Source: Branchiostoma floridae
Lineage: Eukaryota > Chordata > Leptocardii > Amphioxiformes > Branchiostomatidae
Reading direction: 5' to 3'
Length of the DNA: 64,000 nucleotides
Assembly (NCBI RefSeq): GCF_000003815.2
Contig: NC_049982.1
Location: forward strand, 18,653,534-18,717,533
The notes beneath the pieces are model-generated. The model saw only the letters and a program-made list of their open reading frames with translations, ran no database searches and was not told the origin of the DNA. A program made the position numbers and the translations under genes. Numbering within the stretch: the first letter of the stretch is position 1; every line of letters starts with the position of its first letter. Below, piece by piece: positions 39,777 through 58,681 of this stretch.

Positions 39777-40069
39777 AACTAAGGTGTGGTTTTAAAATTA
39801 ACAGTAATTCATGCATGTACTTCTAACTATGTGGGATTGCACAAATCCCTATAGAATTACAATATTCCTGATCTGACTAACTAAACAACCAATAGCATTA
39901 TGCCTCGTATTGTAATTCTATCTTCTGGGGATATAATCTTGTGCAAATACTAGTAGAAGCTGAGGACCATGTTCAACATATGATTTGACTACTAGTATGT
40001 AACCTGAAAGATATGGAATTACACAACACAAGCTTTTGATATGTATGATTTGACAGACACGGTATGTTG

Positions 40070-43000
40070 CTATGTTGAGTCTGTTTCCTCTGTGGTGTTC
40101 TCTCTAGGAGGGCTGTTGTCCATCAGGGTCCTGATTTGCTGCAGGGCGCCTGACAGGAACAGTTCCACCCCCGCCAGCGAGCGCTGACGAACAGCCTGGT
40201 CAGCCTGCAGAGATGAGAACATTAGGCTTGACTAAGACTGTCTTAGTCCTAGAATGTCACTAGTACATATGTCTTAGTAAGACATATGTACTAGTGACAT
40301 TCTATACATTAGCAACCATAGACCCATCCAAACTAAAACCCTAATGAAAGTACACGTATAAGTGTTTGAGAAGCACATTATGTTGCAGCAAAAAACATGA
40401 CAGCAATAGATTTAAGAACGTCTAAGAGGCCATTTAAAAAACTACTGCCCAGATTGTAGTTTGATAAGCAAATCTTTCATGTTGTTATATTTAACAACCC
40501 ATGCTTGATGCGAAATCTGTCAAAGATTGATCCAAATGCTTTGCTTGCAAAATACATTATGTACTATTAGTTTTTACCCACGTGCTCTGTCTAGTTGACT
40601 AGAAAAAGATCAAGGTGTCGGAAATGAACCTTCCAAACTGTTCTTAAAAACATATAAGTGAACAACTGTGCATTTTATTTTCTATAACACATAAAACTAG
40701 GCATATGAACGAATATTGTATGAAAAGAGGACATCCATTGCACAGTACAGGACAGGGTTAGTTCAGAAAGACCTCTGGGAGATGCAGATATGAGGTTGGT
40801 ACCTTTCTCTGTTCTGTGATGTACAGTTTCATCTCCTGCTGTGCCTGTTCTACTGCCCGGCTCACTGCCTCCCGGCCGCGCTGTCTCTCCTCCTCCACAG
40901 CAGCTGCTGTAACATCCTGAGGAAACAAACACAGCAACTTAGGTCCAGTGGAGCTGAGGCAAGCCTTCAGATATCATCATCGGTTGGCTGCAGAGCGGGC
41001 AATCACAAGTCTTGTGTATATAACACTAACACCAGATGTACATAGTAACAACTATGGAGAAAATTGTTTAAACGTGATGATCTGATGGTAATTCTTAGCC
41101 ACAATATACCCAACTGTTATCATAATATTGTAAATGAAAGTGTATTGGGGCTTGGAATGCCCTGCTTTTTCTGATGTACAAAGTTTTAAATGTAGCCTGG
41201 ACTGTATGGTATCAGTGACAGGAAGTGAGTACTGTACCTTTGCCCTTTTCCTCTCCTCCCTGACTGCCTCTTCCACAGCCTGCCTGCCTCTGTCTCTCTC
41301 CTCCTGAAGCAGCCCCTGGAGTTCAGCCTGGCAAGGGTTAACAACTGAGATCAGCTCTTGTAGTATGGATGTTTATTCTATAATAGTCATTGTTCATTAA
41401 ACAAGCTTTATTCACAACTGGTATGGCAAGGTTGCATGTTTATATGGGTTTGCAAAAACGGGGGCCGTGTCAAGAAGGATTTCCTTGGCTCTGTCTGTAC
41501 CAAGCTATTGTACTTATTGGTTTTGTCCAATCAATCTAGCAGTAAGCCAAGCAATAAATCAGACATGACTAATGCTGTATCTTTCACTGGATATTTCTCA
41601 CCCTCTGTTCTTCCAGTAGGTCCCTACTTTTGCCCCTCTCCTCCTGTAGAGCTGCCTGCAGTGCATCTCTCCCGGCTTCCTGCTCAGCCTTTGGAACACA
41701 TCAAACCTTAATATATGTTCCTCATGTTACAGAGCCTGACCAAACCTCACGGCAATTCTAATACCATGACAATTAGCAGGAAAGGGGACCAACACATCAT
41801 AACAATATGATTCTACCCTTAAAACAAATACTGCATCAACATTTAACATCATACTATTATAGAGCTTAGTTTATTTTCTTTATACCACACTAGTTTCTTT
41901 ACTCTAGTACTGCACACTACCTTCACTGCCTCCTGTATGGCCTGTTGACTCTTTTCTCTTTCTTGAGCCAACACCTTTTCAAACTCCTCCTGAAGGATGG
42001 CAATAAATCATAAATACAAAAGATTTAATCCAGAAATAATAGCCCAATAAGTCCTATAATTTAAAGTGGCAAGAAGCAGAAGGAAAAAAAACATTTCTGC
42101 ATCACATGATGGTCAGTATTGGGAAAAAAGACACCAAGCATTGTGAGAGCAAGGAGGTTGAAAGAAGTAGGTTCCTAAATTTTGTTTCTATTGTGCTGAA
42201 TCATAATACATGGCAGTATCAGTAACAAGTTGAAGAAACAGTAATTTTTGTTTCAATAAGGCCACACCAATTTAATTTCTTGGTTCACGGATTTTTTCAC
42301 AAAAAATATGGAGCGAGAGGGCGAAATAAAAATAAAAATAAAAATCGTAAAATGGTTGGGATAAAGGTAACGGCTAATCCAAAACATAAAGAAAAAAGTT
42401 TTCAGCTTGAAAAAAGTACAAAAACACTATTTTTGTACAGTAACAGCACCTGTACCCACACTTTAAGGAGCTTATAATATAAAGGCCAATTTGCTACACC
42501 AGAAAGTTGGTGAATGGTTTCATTAATGGTGAAAATTTGCTGAGTGGTAATTTTTATTTTTTTTCCCAAAAAATAGGAGCGAGCGAATCCGTGAACCAAG
42601 AAATTAAATCGGTGTGGCCTAATGTGTGTGTTACGTATTGTGTTAAAGTATGTGTGGCATATAGTGGTTTTGCATTTAATGCCTGACAAAAAATTGGAAA
42701 TTAAACACTTGAGCCCCAATTCAACAGGTTTTAGAAATGCTGTACTATCAAAGTTAGAAACAGTCTGGAGCCTTTACCTGGTCTTTCTGTTGCTGCTGTT
42801 TGATGGCTACCTGGACTCTCTCCTCTGTCTGGCCTCTGTCTTCTTCTAACTGTTGTAACAGCCGATCATGCTGGGGTGAGGGGTGGGGTGTCAGTTACTG
42901 TTAAATTTTTCATTTACTCTGTACTTTTCAAAAGTTTTGGTTGCTTTATGTCCCATTTCTAACATTTTACTTCTCCCTCTCTTATCATCTGTATATTTTG

Positions 43001-46000
43001 AATCAAACTACATTTACAATTTTTTCAGTGGGACACTTGTTCAGCAGATATGTGTTGATTTGATAGTTTGCATATGAGTCAATAGGTTCCCAGAGTTAGT
43101 TATGTTAAGACAAGAAACATTTAACATAAATTGGATGGATCTGTTCAGTACTGAATTGAAGCTACATCAGTGAATAGTTTCATCAGTTATGTCATTGAAT
43201 ATAGAGACTCTTTTCATAAAGCTGTAGTTGTGTAAAAAAGAGTCGCTGAATTGAAGTTTGTGCCCACCTGTTTCTGTAGGAGCTCCTCACATCTCTCTGT
43301 CTCCTTGGTGAGTGCTGCCTGCAGCTGTTTCTCACACAGTTCCTGCTGCTGCAGCACTGCAGTCTTACACAGCTCCTGCAGACAGGCGGAGAACAGGTCA
43401 CTGTACAGGTGTACAAAACTTGACAAAATGTGCTGTACAGCTACAACCATAGTAAACATGTATATCCAATGTTAGTATTGATATGTAATACTTTATAGTT
43501 TACAGGCACAAAAAAGTATGCACCAAAGTGAAGCATTTTTTTCATCTTAGCTATTAGTTTGCCTAACCAAGGTAATATTAGTCTGTGTAACACAAACTCC
43601 ACTGTCCAGGGCTGTAACTGGCCCCTCCGGCGGATGTTGGGCGGGCTGCTATAAGCGAGATTTAATCAGGCTAAGGTAATATTATAACCACTTTCTGCTT
43701 CACAAATCCCGTAGGACCCTAGTGCAATGAAAATGGCAAGCAAATAAAAAACCTTGTATTCCTCAACAATGACAGCCAAAGCGTCATGTCCCGCCTTCCT
43801 GATATCTGCCAGCTCTTCCAAATGTTTTTCCTAGAAAATAGAGAATATACTGGTATAGAAGATTCATAGAATAGCATTCAAAATAACCAAGGCAGTAGAT
43901 ATTCTACATCTCCATTGGTGAACAAATACATTGTTATTTTTTAATCTTCACTCTGCTGACACAAGCTGGAAATCCAAAATCAAATTGGCTTTACTGTATG
44001 ATAGGGTCATTACATGCTACACATTTTTCATGATACCACTTTTGCACTAGACGATGTGAAATATACGTGTGTGTACCTGTAGTTGTTGGTACTTTTCTTT
44101 TTGCTGTTCAGACAGTAATGTCTGGTCAGACAGCTGCTGTTCAACAGCCTGTTGTTTCTGTAGTAGATCTTGAAGGTCCTATTTACAGCATAAAATAAAT
44201 CATGGTTCAGTTGTCAGCATAAAAAAGGCTCATAAGGATATCTAAAACTATCAAGCAATAACTAAGCATCAGGTGCTAGACATTTATTTGACAGGTTATT
44301 GTTGAAAGAATAATGACAACTTAAATCAGTCCATGACATGTCTTATTCTTTGCATTTAGTAGTACTGCCCCTTTCTTTTATTCATTTCATACCGGTTACT
44401 TAAGTAATGGTATCATAAAGTAACCATGCACAGTCTGAGGAAATGCATCTCCAGTGTGCAAATTGCTGGCTGTTTTACTTTTAACTGTATTGGATTCGTG
44501 ATGTGAAATATTCTGTAACAAATGAAGAAGAAAAGTCACCTGCTGAATCGCAAGCTTTTCTCTCTCTGCTGTGGACAGATTGTCATGCAGCTTTTGGACT
44601 TGATCTTTTAATTCTTTGTTTTCTTCCAGTATTGCAGTGGGAACATGCTGTGGGATGACTGCATCTCCCTGTTGGCTTTGGTCAGGTGTTGCTGTGCTCT
44701 CATTGGTTGAAGAAGTAGGAATGCTTTCCTTTGATTGGTTATCACCAGAGTCTACTGACACTTGGTTGGGTTGTGGAATTGCTGGCTCAGTGCCAGATTG
44801 GCTAGCAGCAGATTGTGGTACAGCCTTATTGGCTGGCAGAACTTCAGCAGGTGCATCTAATTGACTGAAGTCAGTGGGGAAATGGATTTGATTGGCTGTT
44901 GCAGTGGGTTCTGCCTCTGATGAAGCTTGGGAGGTGCCTGATATAGTTCTTGACCTCTGAATGAATAAAAGAGGAACAGAACTTGATGTATGACATATAC
45001 AAAATGCAAGTCTAAGTGTATAGGCCAGGCGATGGTAATGACACTGCAGAAATGCATGAAATATACTTCATCCAAATAATTCAATGGACATGTACAAGGC
45101 AAAGTGGAAACATTCATTATAAAAGAATTTCTATCATTTTGCATTTATAATGAATATTTATCAATGCTGCAAAAAAAATGATGGTTCAGGTGGTAACATT
45201 ATCACAGTATACTATACTTTAAGCCTTATAAGAACACTACACCATGTATATTCCATGTTGATAATATCATCTTTGCTTTTGAAGGGTAGCACAATGTATC
45301 CATATCCATGGGATACATTAGAATCATGTATGTATAAATCAAGAATCATGTGATACCTGACTTTCAGGTGTTTGACTCCCCCCATCATGGAATGGTACGC
45401 CCTGAGCTGGATCAGTGTTTACCCCACCAGGAGATTGATTAGCAGTGCCCCCAGGGGATACCTGTGGAACTGCACCTAGAAGGGGAAAAAATGTCAGTGT
45501 ATGGATTTGCCAAATGATTTGAAACAATCTATAGCTATATGTATCTGTACTCCAGACTAGGTAGCTAATATTTTCACTTCATCATGTATTTCAATCTTAG
45601 ATAACAAGTGGTTGATATAAACTGCATGGTGTGCAGTACCTGTGCTGAGTTGTGCCCAGATAGAGGGCGTTGCTGTGATGCCCTGCTGGACTGGTTGTGC
45701 CATGGCTGGTTGGATCGGTTCAGCGGCTTCGAACCCTCCAAAGTCATCCCCCCAGTCATCATCAACAGCAGCAGATGCAGTTGCCTAGGGGAAAACAGCA
45801 GTTTTCATTGATCAGACCTCACAAGGCCAATATTGGGTAGGAATGCAACATGACATTCACATTCATGGCATACATGACCATGCATTCAATACAATGGCAC
45901 ATCTTGACTCTGATTTTGAGCTCCAAAACTCAAACTAGTCCAAGGCAGAGCAGAGCAGACCATTCAACATAAACATGTATGACAACCAACATTATTTGCC

Positions 46001-46447
46001 GATATTATCAGGGCAGAGACATTTAGAGCTAAGGAAGAAGTTTTTCCTGCCAAATATTCTCTCATTACTTTGAATCTAAACTTTTAAAAAATTACTCGCA
46101 ACTGCACTGATGAGGGCAGACAAAAGTATCACGTCTTAGCTAGTTAAGAGTGTCTCAAATCGTTGTTTTCTCGCAAAAGTTCTTTAAAAAAAGTTTGCAG
46201 AGGCTTCAAGTATTGAACCATATGGCTTCAAGTATTGAACCATATGGTCATAAACGTCATATGATGAATACTGGGAAACGATATGGACGGTTCTGCTATG
46301 CACGAGCTGTGCGTGGGGAGGGGGGTTCCTGGACACGCCCCTTCTTCAGGTGAACATGTCACTTCCTTTCTGTGCTTCTCAGTTACTTATAGCAAAATAG
46401 ACGTATTTGTCTGGTACCTGAGGATCTTGGCTAGGCCAGTCTGCCAT
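40070..46447 (-). CDS. CCDC91: CCDC91/p56-like GGA- and AP-1-binding coiled-coil protein
   Basis: Thirteen exons in transcription order: 46418-46447, 45640-45784, 45357-45475, 44540-44956, 44077-44178, 43753-43830, 43268-43375, 42778-42870, 41921-41989, 41602-41688, 41238-41327, 40803-40916, 40070-40204. Total 1587 nt, 528 aa (mammalian CCDC91 is about 441). The N terminus MADWPSQDPQ is followed by DDDWGDDFGGFEAAE (residues 18-32), which contains the acidic-Phe motif DFGGF that in mammalian p56 binds the ear domains of GGA and AP-1 adaptors. Residues 40-200 are low-complexity Pro/Gln/Ser. From about 205 to the end it is heptad-rich coiled coil (QQQ, EEER, KQLQ). The C terminus VELFLSGALQQIRTLMDN follows. 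The role is as an accessory protein in trans-Golgi clathrin traffic, by family. From exon 4 on, nearly every intron is phase 0, and exons 9-12 look like repeats of one another. Divergent with the cathepsin D gene. Confidence 0.85.
40251..40303. repeat. Perfect 26-bp inverted repeat, 1-nt loop
   Basis: AGAATGTCACTAGTACATAT continues to a 26-bp arm whose exact reverse complement follows after one G. A second small perfect palindrome (GACTAAGAC-T-GTCTTAGTC, 40229-40247) lies just before it. Both are in the last intron of the CCDC91-like gene. Confidence 0.88.
42260..42619. mobile_element. MITE, GGCCACACC termini, TAA target duplication
   Basis: Ends GGCCACACCAATTTAATTTC and GAAATTAAATCGGTGTGGCC pair with one mismatch and extend through TTGGTTCACGGAT. 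TAA flanks both ends (42257-42259, 42620-42622). Similar organisation to the element at 38232 but different interior. In intron 8 of the CCDC91-like gene. Confidence 0.8.
46202..46245. repeat. 22-bp tandem duplication
   Basis: Two exact copies of GGCTTCAAGTATTGAACCAT+AT in intron 1 of the CCDC91-like gene, close to the shared promoter region. Confidence 0.9.
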
Positions 46448-46944
46448 GGCACACTTAGTTCGGCTCGTACGGGTGAATATTTGGGCCTCGCCAGGTGTCC
46501 TCCTGCCAACTTCCGTGTTGGCAAAGGCGTCTTTGCGATGAGCTTTGGTGCAACTCTTATCTAAATCGATAGATGTCGCCCATTCAAGGCAAGATCTCTT
46601 TCATTTTTGGGGCATCTATTTGTCTGTTTCCATACTAACGTGATGCGGCAGGTCATGTTTGTTGTTTCTAATGTACTCATTCTCAGAAATGAGATTTTCA
46701 GTCAGTTTATATAATGGAATTCCACAGGCATGTAACGTTAACGTTAACCTTTTAGGTAATGTTACCCCTATGAAAATAATGGGTCTATACCAAATTTAAC
46801 CTTTCACCTCTCATCACATGATACTCAGCTGTAGGCGTGACTCATCAGGGACATCACCGAGCCGTCCTGTTCAGAACAACAACCCGTCCTTTTCTCGTCC
46901 TGTTCCCGATCACTGCTGTACCGTAACACAGAGTCTCCGGCACG
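46448..46944. promoter_or_regulatory. Shared divergent promoter region of CCDC91 and cathepsin D genes
   Basis: 497 bp separate the two start codons. The sequence contains GTAACGTTAACGTTAAC (about 46733-46749), an E-box-like palindrome ATCACATGAT (46814-46823) related in form to lysosomal-gene CLEAR sites but not an exact match, and TGACTCAT-like GTGACTCATCAG (46837-46848), an AP-1-type site. No TATA box is obvious for either gene. That it acts bidirectionally is inferred from spacing. Confidence 0.55.
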
Positions 46945-53841
<6,897 letters not shown>

Positions 53842-55430
53842 ATGTATGGTGGTCATCTGCTGTCAGGTTTATACTACTGACTGGTATGGAAGTGTAATGT
53901 ATGCAGTGTTTGTGCTTAAAAATAAGGAATTTGAACTGTAGTCAACATTTTATTTCTGAATCTAAAAGGTATGAACTTCAAAATGTTCAGAAGTAAACTT
54001 TTATTGACTTTTATGTCTGTGATTCTGCACTTTTCACAAATGTAATGCTGCTGAAGGGGAAAGTTGATGGGTTTTGTATGTACATGTACCAAGTACATGG
54101 AACTAGTCAATGTTAGTCATGATAATTGTGCATAAAAACTAGCCTTTTTATACTCCACAAATATTCAGAAGTCATAGTTTGCAATGTTTACTCACTGCTG
54201 CATATAAATGGAGATCTAGTCCTCTTTTTTTACGAGTTAACATTTTTGCAATGCCATCAATGCAAGCATGAGAATATTCCACTGTTCTCATAGCAGTAGA
54301 CACTAGAAGCTTTTAGTATAGTATGCTGTGGCAATATTTCATTGTGACTACTAAGTGCAGTACACTGGGAAATAGCAGTCGATGCACAGGTCTTTGCACA
54401 CACTTTAGTTACAGTGTTTTAAACGGTGTAATTACTCCTAATTGAAAAGGAACAAGACAAATGTAATTGACGAGTACTGACAATTAAATCTTGCCACAGG
54501 ATACAAATCTACTTCGTAGATGCTTAGCACGAAGAAGCACACAAATAAAGATGATTCTGGAAAGTGTAGAAAATTTTGTGTGAGAGATGATGTAATAAAT
54601 ACCATTGAAACAATTAAATGTGATATCACAAAATTAAGATAGCAGGAATAATTGTCATTTTAGCATGTCAACATGTCTGAGGTTTTACAGAATGTGACTT
54701 AGTAAGGCTTAATAATGTGACTGTCAGGTGTGTATGAAACAACAGTTTTTAATCACACTTAAATCACATACTTTGCTCTATGCATGTATTCCACTCCAGA
54801 CTCTTTAGATCGCTGCATATTCATTTTATGTATAACCTTGTGGCTGGTTTTAGAACTTGAATAAATCTGTGGTGTTTTGGGAAACCTCTTTTGTGTTATA
54901 TTATTTAGATCCAGTGAATTAAGTTTTAGTGTAACTATGGGTTGTGTAACAAGGATTGTGGAGAGGCTAATTTGGTGCCCCAACGAGACACGAAGAGATC
55001 AAGAGATAGGCGAGGTGAGTAACTATGGGTGGCTATATTGAAAACCTCGGATAGCTTGTCTTTAGAAGAGCAAAGATCCGCTACTGGCCCTTGACTAAAT
55101 GTTATCACACTTCCACACATCCCTACATTTTACAGACTGTACTACCCTTACATGTTTGCAGGTATTTCCAGTATGAGTGTTTTAAAGAAATTTAGCAATC
55201 CGTTGATTTCAATTGAAAGAAAAAAGACAATACACCAGATAGCCGTGGATTGATAATGACAAGTGCTTTAAAATCTATTGGAAAGGGTCGGCTTATGACT
55301 TGAAAGACACCCCCGAAGTCAAATGGACAACATCTGTATACACCAACATACACGCCTAGACCACGTAGTCAATCTGCCCTCGTGTTTCTAAAGTTTTCAC
55401 CAATCAATATGTAGAATATTGAAGTAGTCT
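53842..55430. other. Cathepsin D 3' region and intergenic DNA
   Basis: Mostly AT-rich untranslated sequence. A single open stretch at 54937-55014 (MGCVTRIVERLIWC...) ends at a good donor GAG|GTGAGT but no partner exon in matching phase was found. Confidence 0.5.
54860..54865 (+). terminator. Candidate polyadenylation signal of the cathepsin D gene
   Basis: AATAAA about 1 kb after the distal stop codon. The interval 53842-54859 is AT-rich and has no coding features, consistent with a long 3' untranslated region. Confidence 0.45.
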
Positions 55431-56276
55431 TCATCGCTTTTCTTCTTTATGGGGCCAATTCGTCCATGTCTGCTGAAGGACGTCAATGTCTTTGGTGGTG
55501 TTGAAATGGTAGTTGCACGGGACTGTAAAATCGGAAAATTAGCTATAGATATTAGATTGAAATTAAAATTCTATATCAGAAATGTACCCTGATATCAAAG
55601 CCGGAATGCTTTTCCACGATAAGTCATATTTTACCTTACCTCTAGAAATAAGTTTATACCACAGACAACATTTCCCAATATTTACCATTGAAGTGTGCAA
55701 TACCAGCATCTGGCCTATGCGGGTGGGTGAGCAACAGTGTATTGTCGGTACGGCTGATACATGTAGTGCGTACAGGATTCAGCCATTGTTTTATGAGATT
55801 ATGGTAACAGGATCAAGTACCTGCAAGTGCATTACGTCCATAAAAAACACATGCCCTGATTTTACGACTAGAATTACTTCGTGCCTTCGTGTCTAATACT
55901 TGATTTTGAATGAGATATGTCCATTTCTTAGCTCTATCTATGCCAACGGACGTGGTGAAAGTACATATTTTATATTCTCATGCTGGTAATGTTATGTGAT
56001 TGGGAAGTTTTAGGACAACTTTTAACGCGCGTTTTGCATTTGTCCTGAAGAGTACGATGCGTTTAGAATTACAACTCTTTAGCGAAGACACTTTCATATT
56101 TTTCTCTATAGCAGTGACGACTTCATTACAGGCACTCCCCCTGCAAGAAAACAGTGCAGTAAACAACTCGGTCCAAATTGACTGACACCTGCACGTGCTC
56201 ATACCCACAATTGGTCTGTCAGCAGCCGAGTTGTCATCTTCTATCTGCGGATTCCACTCTTCTGGTAATTGCATTA
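55431..56276 (-). CDS. 3' end of an unrecognised minus-strand gene (two exons)
   Basis: Two exons join in frame: 56205-56276 (acceptor CTTTTTAG, donor TGTGG|GTATGAG, phase 1) and 55431-55522 (acceptor TTTTACAG) with a stop. They encode MQLPEEWNPQIEDDNSAADR followed by PIVVPCNYHFNTTKDIDVLQ and QTWTNWPHKEEKR. Residue use is protein-like (hydrophobic and charged residues alternate) and frame and splice phase agree. The Met may be a true start or internal; earlier exons, if any, lie to the right and were not found. The tail faintly resembles C termini of class V PLP-dependent aminotransferases (a polar NT-x-x-DID segment), but that is a weak impression, not an assignment. Confidence 0.45.
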
Positions 56277-58681
56277 CTAAAAAGATGACCCAAGAATTAA
56301 ATTGTCTCCAGTGATATGATTCTTCATACCCCGGATGAGACAGTGGATCTCTTGACAACACAGGTGGTGTATTTTTTTAAAGATATTCATACTTTCCTAT
56401 TCAACTTAGATTTCCTACCAACGATGTTCCTGAAGAATTTGTTATTTGTAAGAAAACACATGTACAGCCAGAGCAAGGTAAGAGACCGCTGTGATGTCTT
56501 TTCTTAGATACCACTGATTTGTGTAGAATACCGGGACATAAAAATGGGGCTAGAGTAAGGCGGTGATCAAAATAGTTTCGTTGCTACAATGATCTACATA
56601 GTGTGCAGTAGCATCATGCAACTTTATTGGGGTTTTTACTGCGACGTTGCTTATGACTGGGCGTTTGATCGCTAAGTTGAAATATAAGAAAAAGTATTTC
56701 ATTTACACCTTTTAATAGCATAATGTTTAATATCGTAATGCTTGTAAGGCTCTGTTTTCGTCTAGTATGTGGATACGTTAAGGTTTGTTGTCTTCTACGA
56801 GCCAGATCCATGCGTTCACTGTTTCCTATAGTAGTAGCGTGTGACACGGTGTATTTTATCATCTTGTATTTACTGTGTGCAGACTTTAAAAAAAATGTCA
56901 TAGGACAAAATGTAGATTGGAAAGTGGAAAGTGGCGGAGCTGAGCGTCAACATTGTTCGTTTTTCTTGCTTTGTCGCCATCGCTTCATAGAGACAATCTC
57001 AGACATAATTCCACTTCGCAAATGCTCAAAGAACTGCGTAGATCCCTATATGATCGTCTCATCCATACGACTGGATTAGAAACAAGACTTACATTTTCTT
57101 TGATTTGTGGGCCGTCACCAGTCATAGATCACGCCTTAGTTTTTAACATAACTATAGTTTTGCTTCAGAAAATACACGGCCGCGGATAGCGATTTCTAAT
57201 ATGGTTACGAAGATACATATTTGACATGTTAATAGAAAAAAAAATCTCATCTTTTTTAGATATCTCTTTTTGTGTAACTTGTAAGAGGCGAAGACCTTGT
57301 CAAGTTTTCCTAAAATTTATACAAAAAAGCGCCACGTATACCCTTTCCACATTAGCGCGCCAAATAAGAATGTTGTATTGTAACGTCCATTATAGTTCTA
57401 TATATTTGCCGTGTCCCACGTCACTGTCAATGCTGTGTGCTACCCCCCTCCCATCCTAGCCCCACCCAGACTGTTCCATCTAACAACTTCAAATGTCAGA
57501 GTAACGCGGAATCTATTCTTTTTACAAAGGAGACCAAAAGTAGTTTGGTTACCAGACAATCATGTGTAGTTTGTGACATTTCTTGCGGATTTAGTAAAGG
57601 AAATTAAATTCTGCAGAGCGGACGCACTTCTGATATTGCCCAACTCCCGGACGTAACCCCGCTGGATTATGATCGGGGCGGCGGTTTTTGTGCCTGAAGC
57701 GCAGGTCCCAGACGTATCAAATCGTAATCACCAGTTGGTTAATTTTCCTGCTTTTCATTTGCTGGGTTGGGTAAAGCGGATAATCCACATATTAGTGTTA
57801 TGTAAACAACCACCACACTTTGAAACCGATGCCGAAACGCTTGTATTACACACCACGAGGTTAACGTTGGTACGGTTGTTTTCTCAACTTAGACCGAATT
57901 CGACTTTTGTTTTCTCGCCTTATCCATTGTTGTTTCTGATCTGGAATACCGTAACTGTTATCAGTTTTACCTATAGTGCTAAACGTACATCTGGTCAACA
58001 ATACAACAGAAAATTGTCACGTTTTATGCGCTTTAGAAAAGACAACATGGTACAATTTGGCCGCACACCGCCGTTTACACATCCCATGAATCCCAATTAT
58101 TTTTAATCTCGATGTGTTACAATCGTCGCGGATAACGCATGTATCTACAGAACACAAGAAGAAACGAATATTTTCCAGTTTTGCAAACAAAACAATTAAA
58201 ACACCTGCCCATGCAGGAGTGCCTTACATGCCATTCCGGTTGGTACAAAGTAGATATGACGTCTTATTATCCCTTACATATAATGAATAATCATAGAGTA
58301 ACCTATATGTAGATTTAATAAAAGAAAGCCAGTAGATCTGTTTATTTCATTTCATTCCTAACAAAAGCTTCGTTTACTCGACTTCACTGTGTGAGGTAAA
58401 GTGTCAAATTATTGCCTCGTTTTCCGCGTCACTGTGCGGTAGAACAGATCCTGTCTCATTTCTTAATTTGCCAAAGAAAGCAGCTTAGTTCGATTATTTA
58501 CGCTCTTGTATTTACGGCATTCGGCAACTTTTGAAATTCCTCCCCTTTCGAAGGTTAAGCCGTAGTGCTAGCAACCTTCACAAATCGAATTGTCGTCCAG
58601 TTTCTCCGTAATTTGTAGCCAATTCTTGCGAGCTTATCGCTTGTTGTTCTACCCACCTATTAGCCACACACAAGCATCAGT
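56277..58681. other. Upstream region of the homeobox gene
   Basis: About 2.4 kb. It includes a 145-codon open frame at 57669-58106 without recognisable domains, a C-rich stretch near 57445, and the probable 5' untranslated region and promoter of the homeobox gene. No TATA box close to the start was recognised. Confidence 0.5.

Larger units (their letters stand above)
37471..40069. other. Convergent intergenic DNA between RPS13 and CCDC91
   Basis: AT-rich, with two inverted-repeat transposons (38232-38750 and 39216-39776) and no coding exon that I can support. The open frame at 39395-39583 is only the translation of a 39-bp tandem repeat. Confidence 0.65.

Noticed and set aside
54937-55014. 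Possible plus-strand first exon starting MGCVTRIVERL with a good GAG|GTGAGT donor
   Set aside because: No downstream exon with phase 0 was found; the tempting segment at 56409-56476 (PTNDVPEEFVICKK) needs a different phase and is also open in another frame.
57669-58106. 145-codon open frame upstream of the homeobox gene
   Set aside because: Residue composition is unlike a folded protein, no domain is recognised and no splice or start context supports it; probably chance in low-stop sequence.
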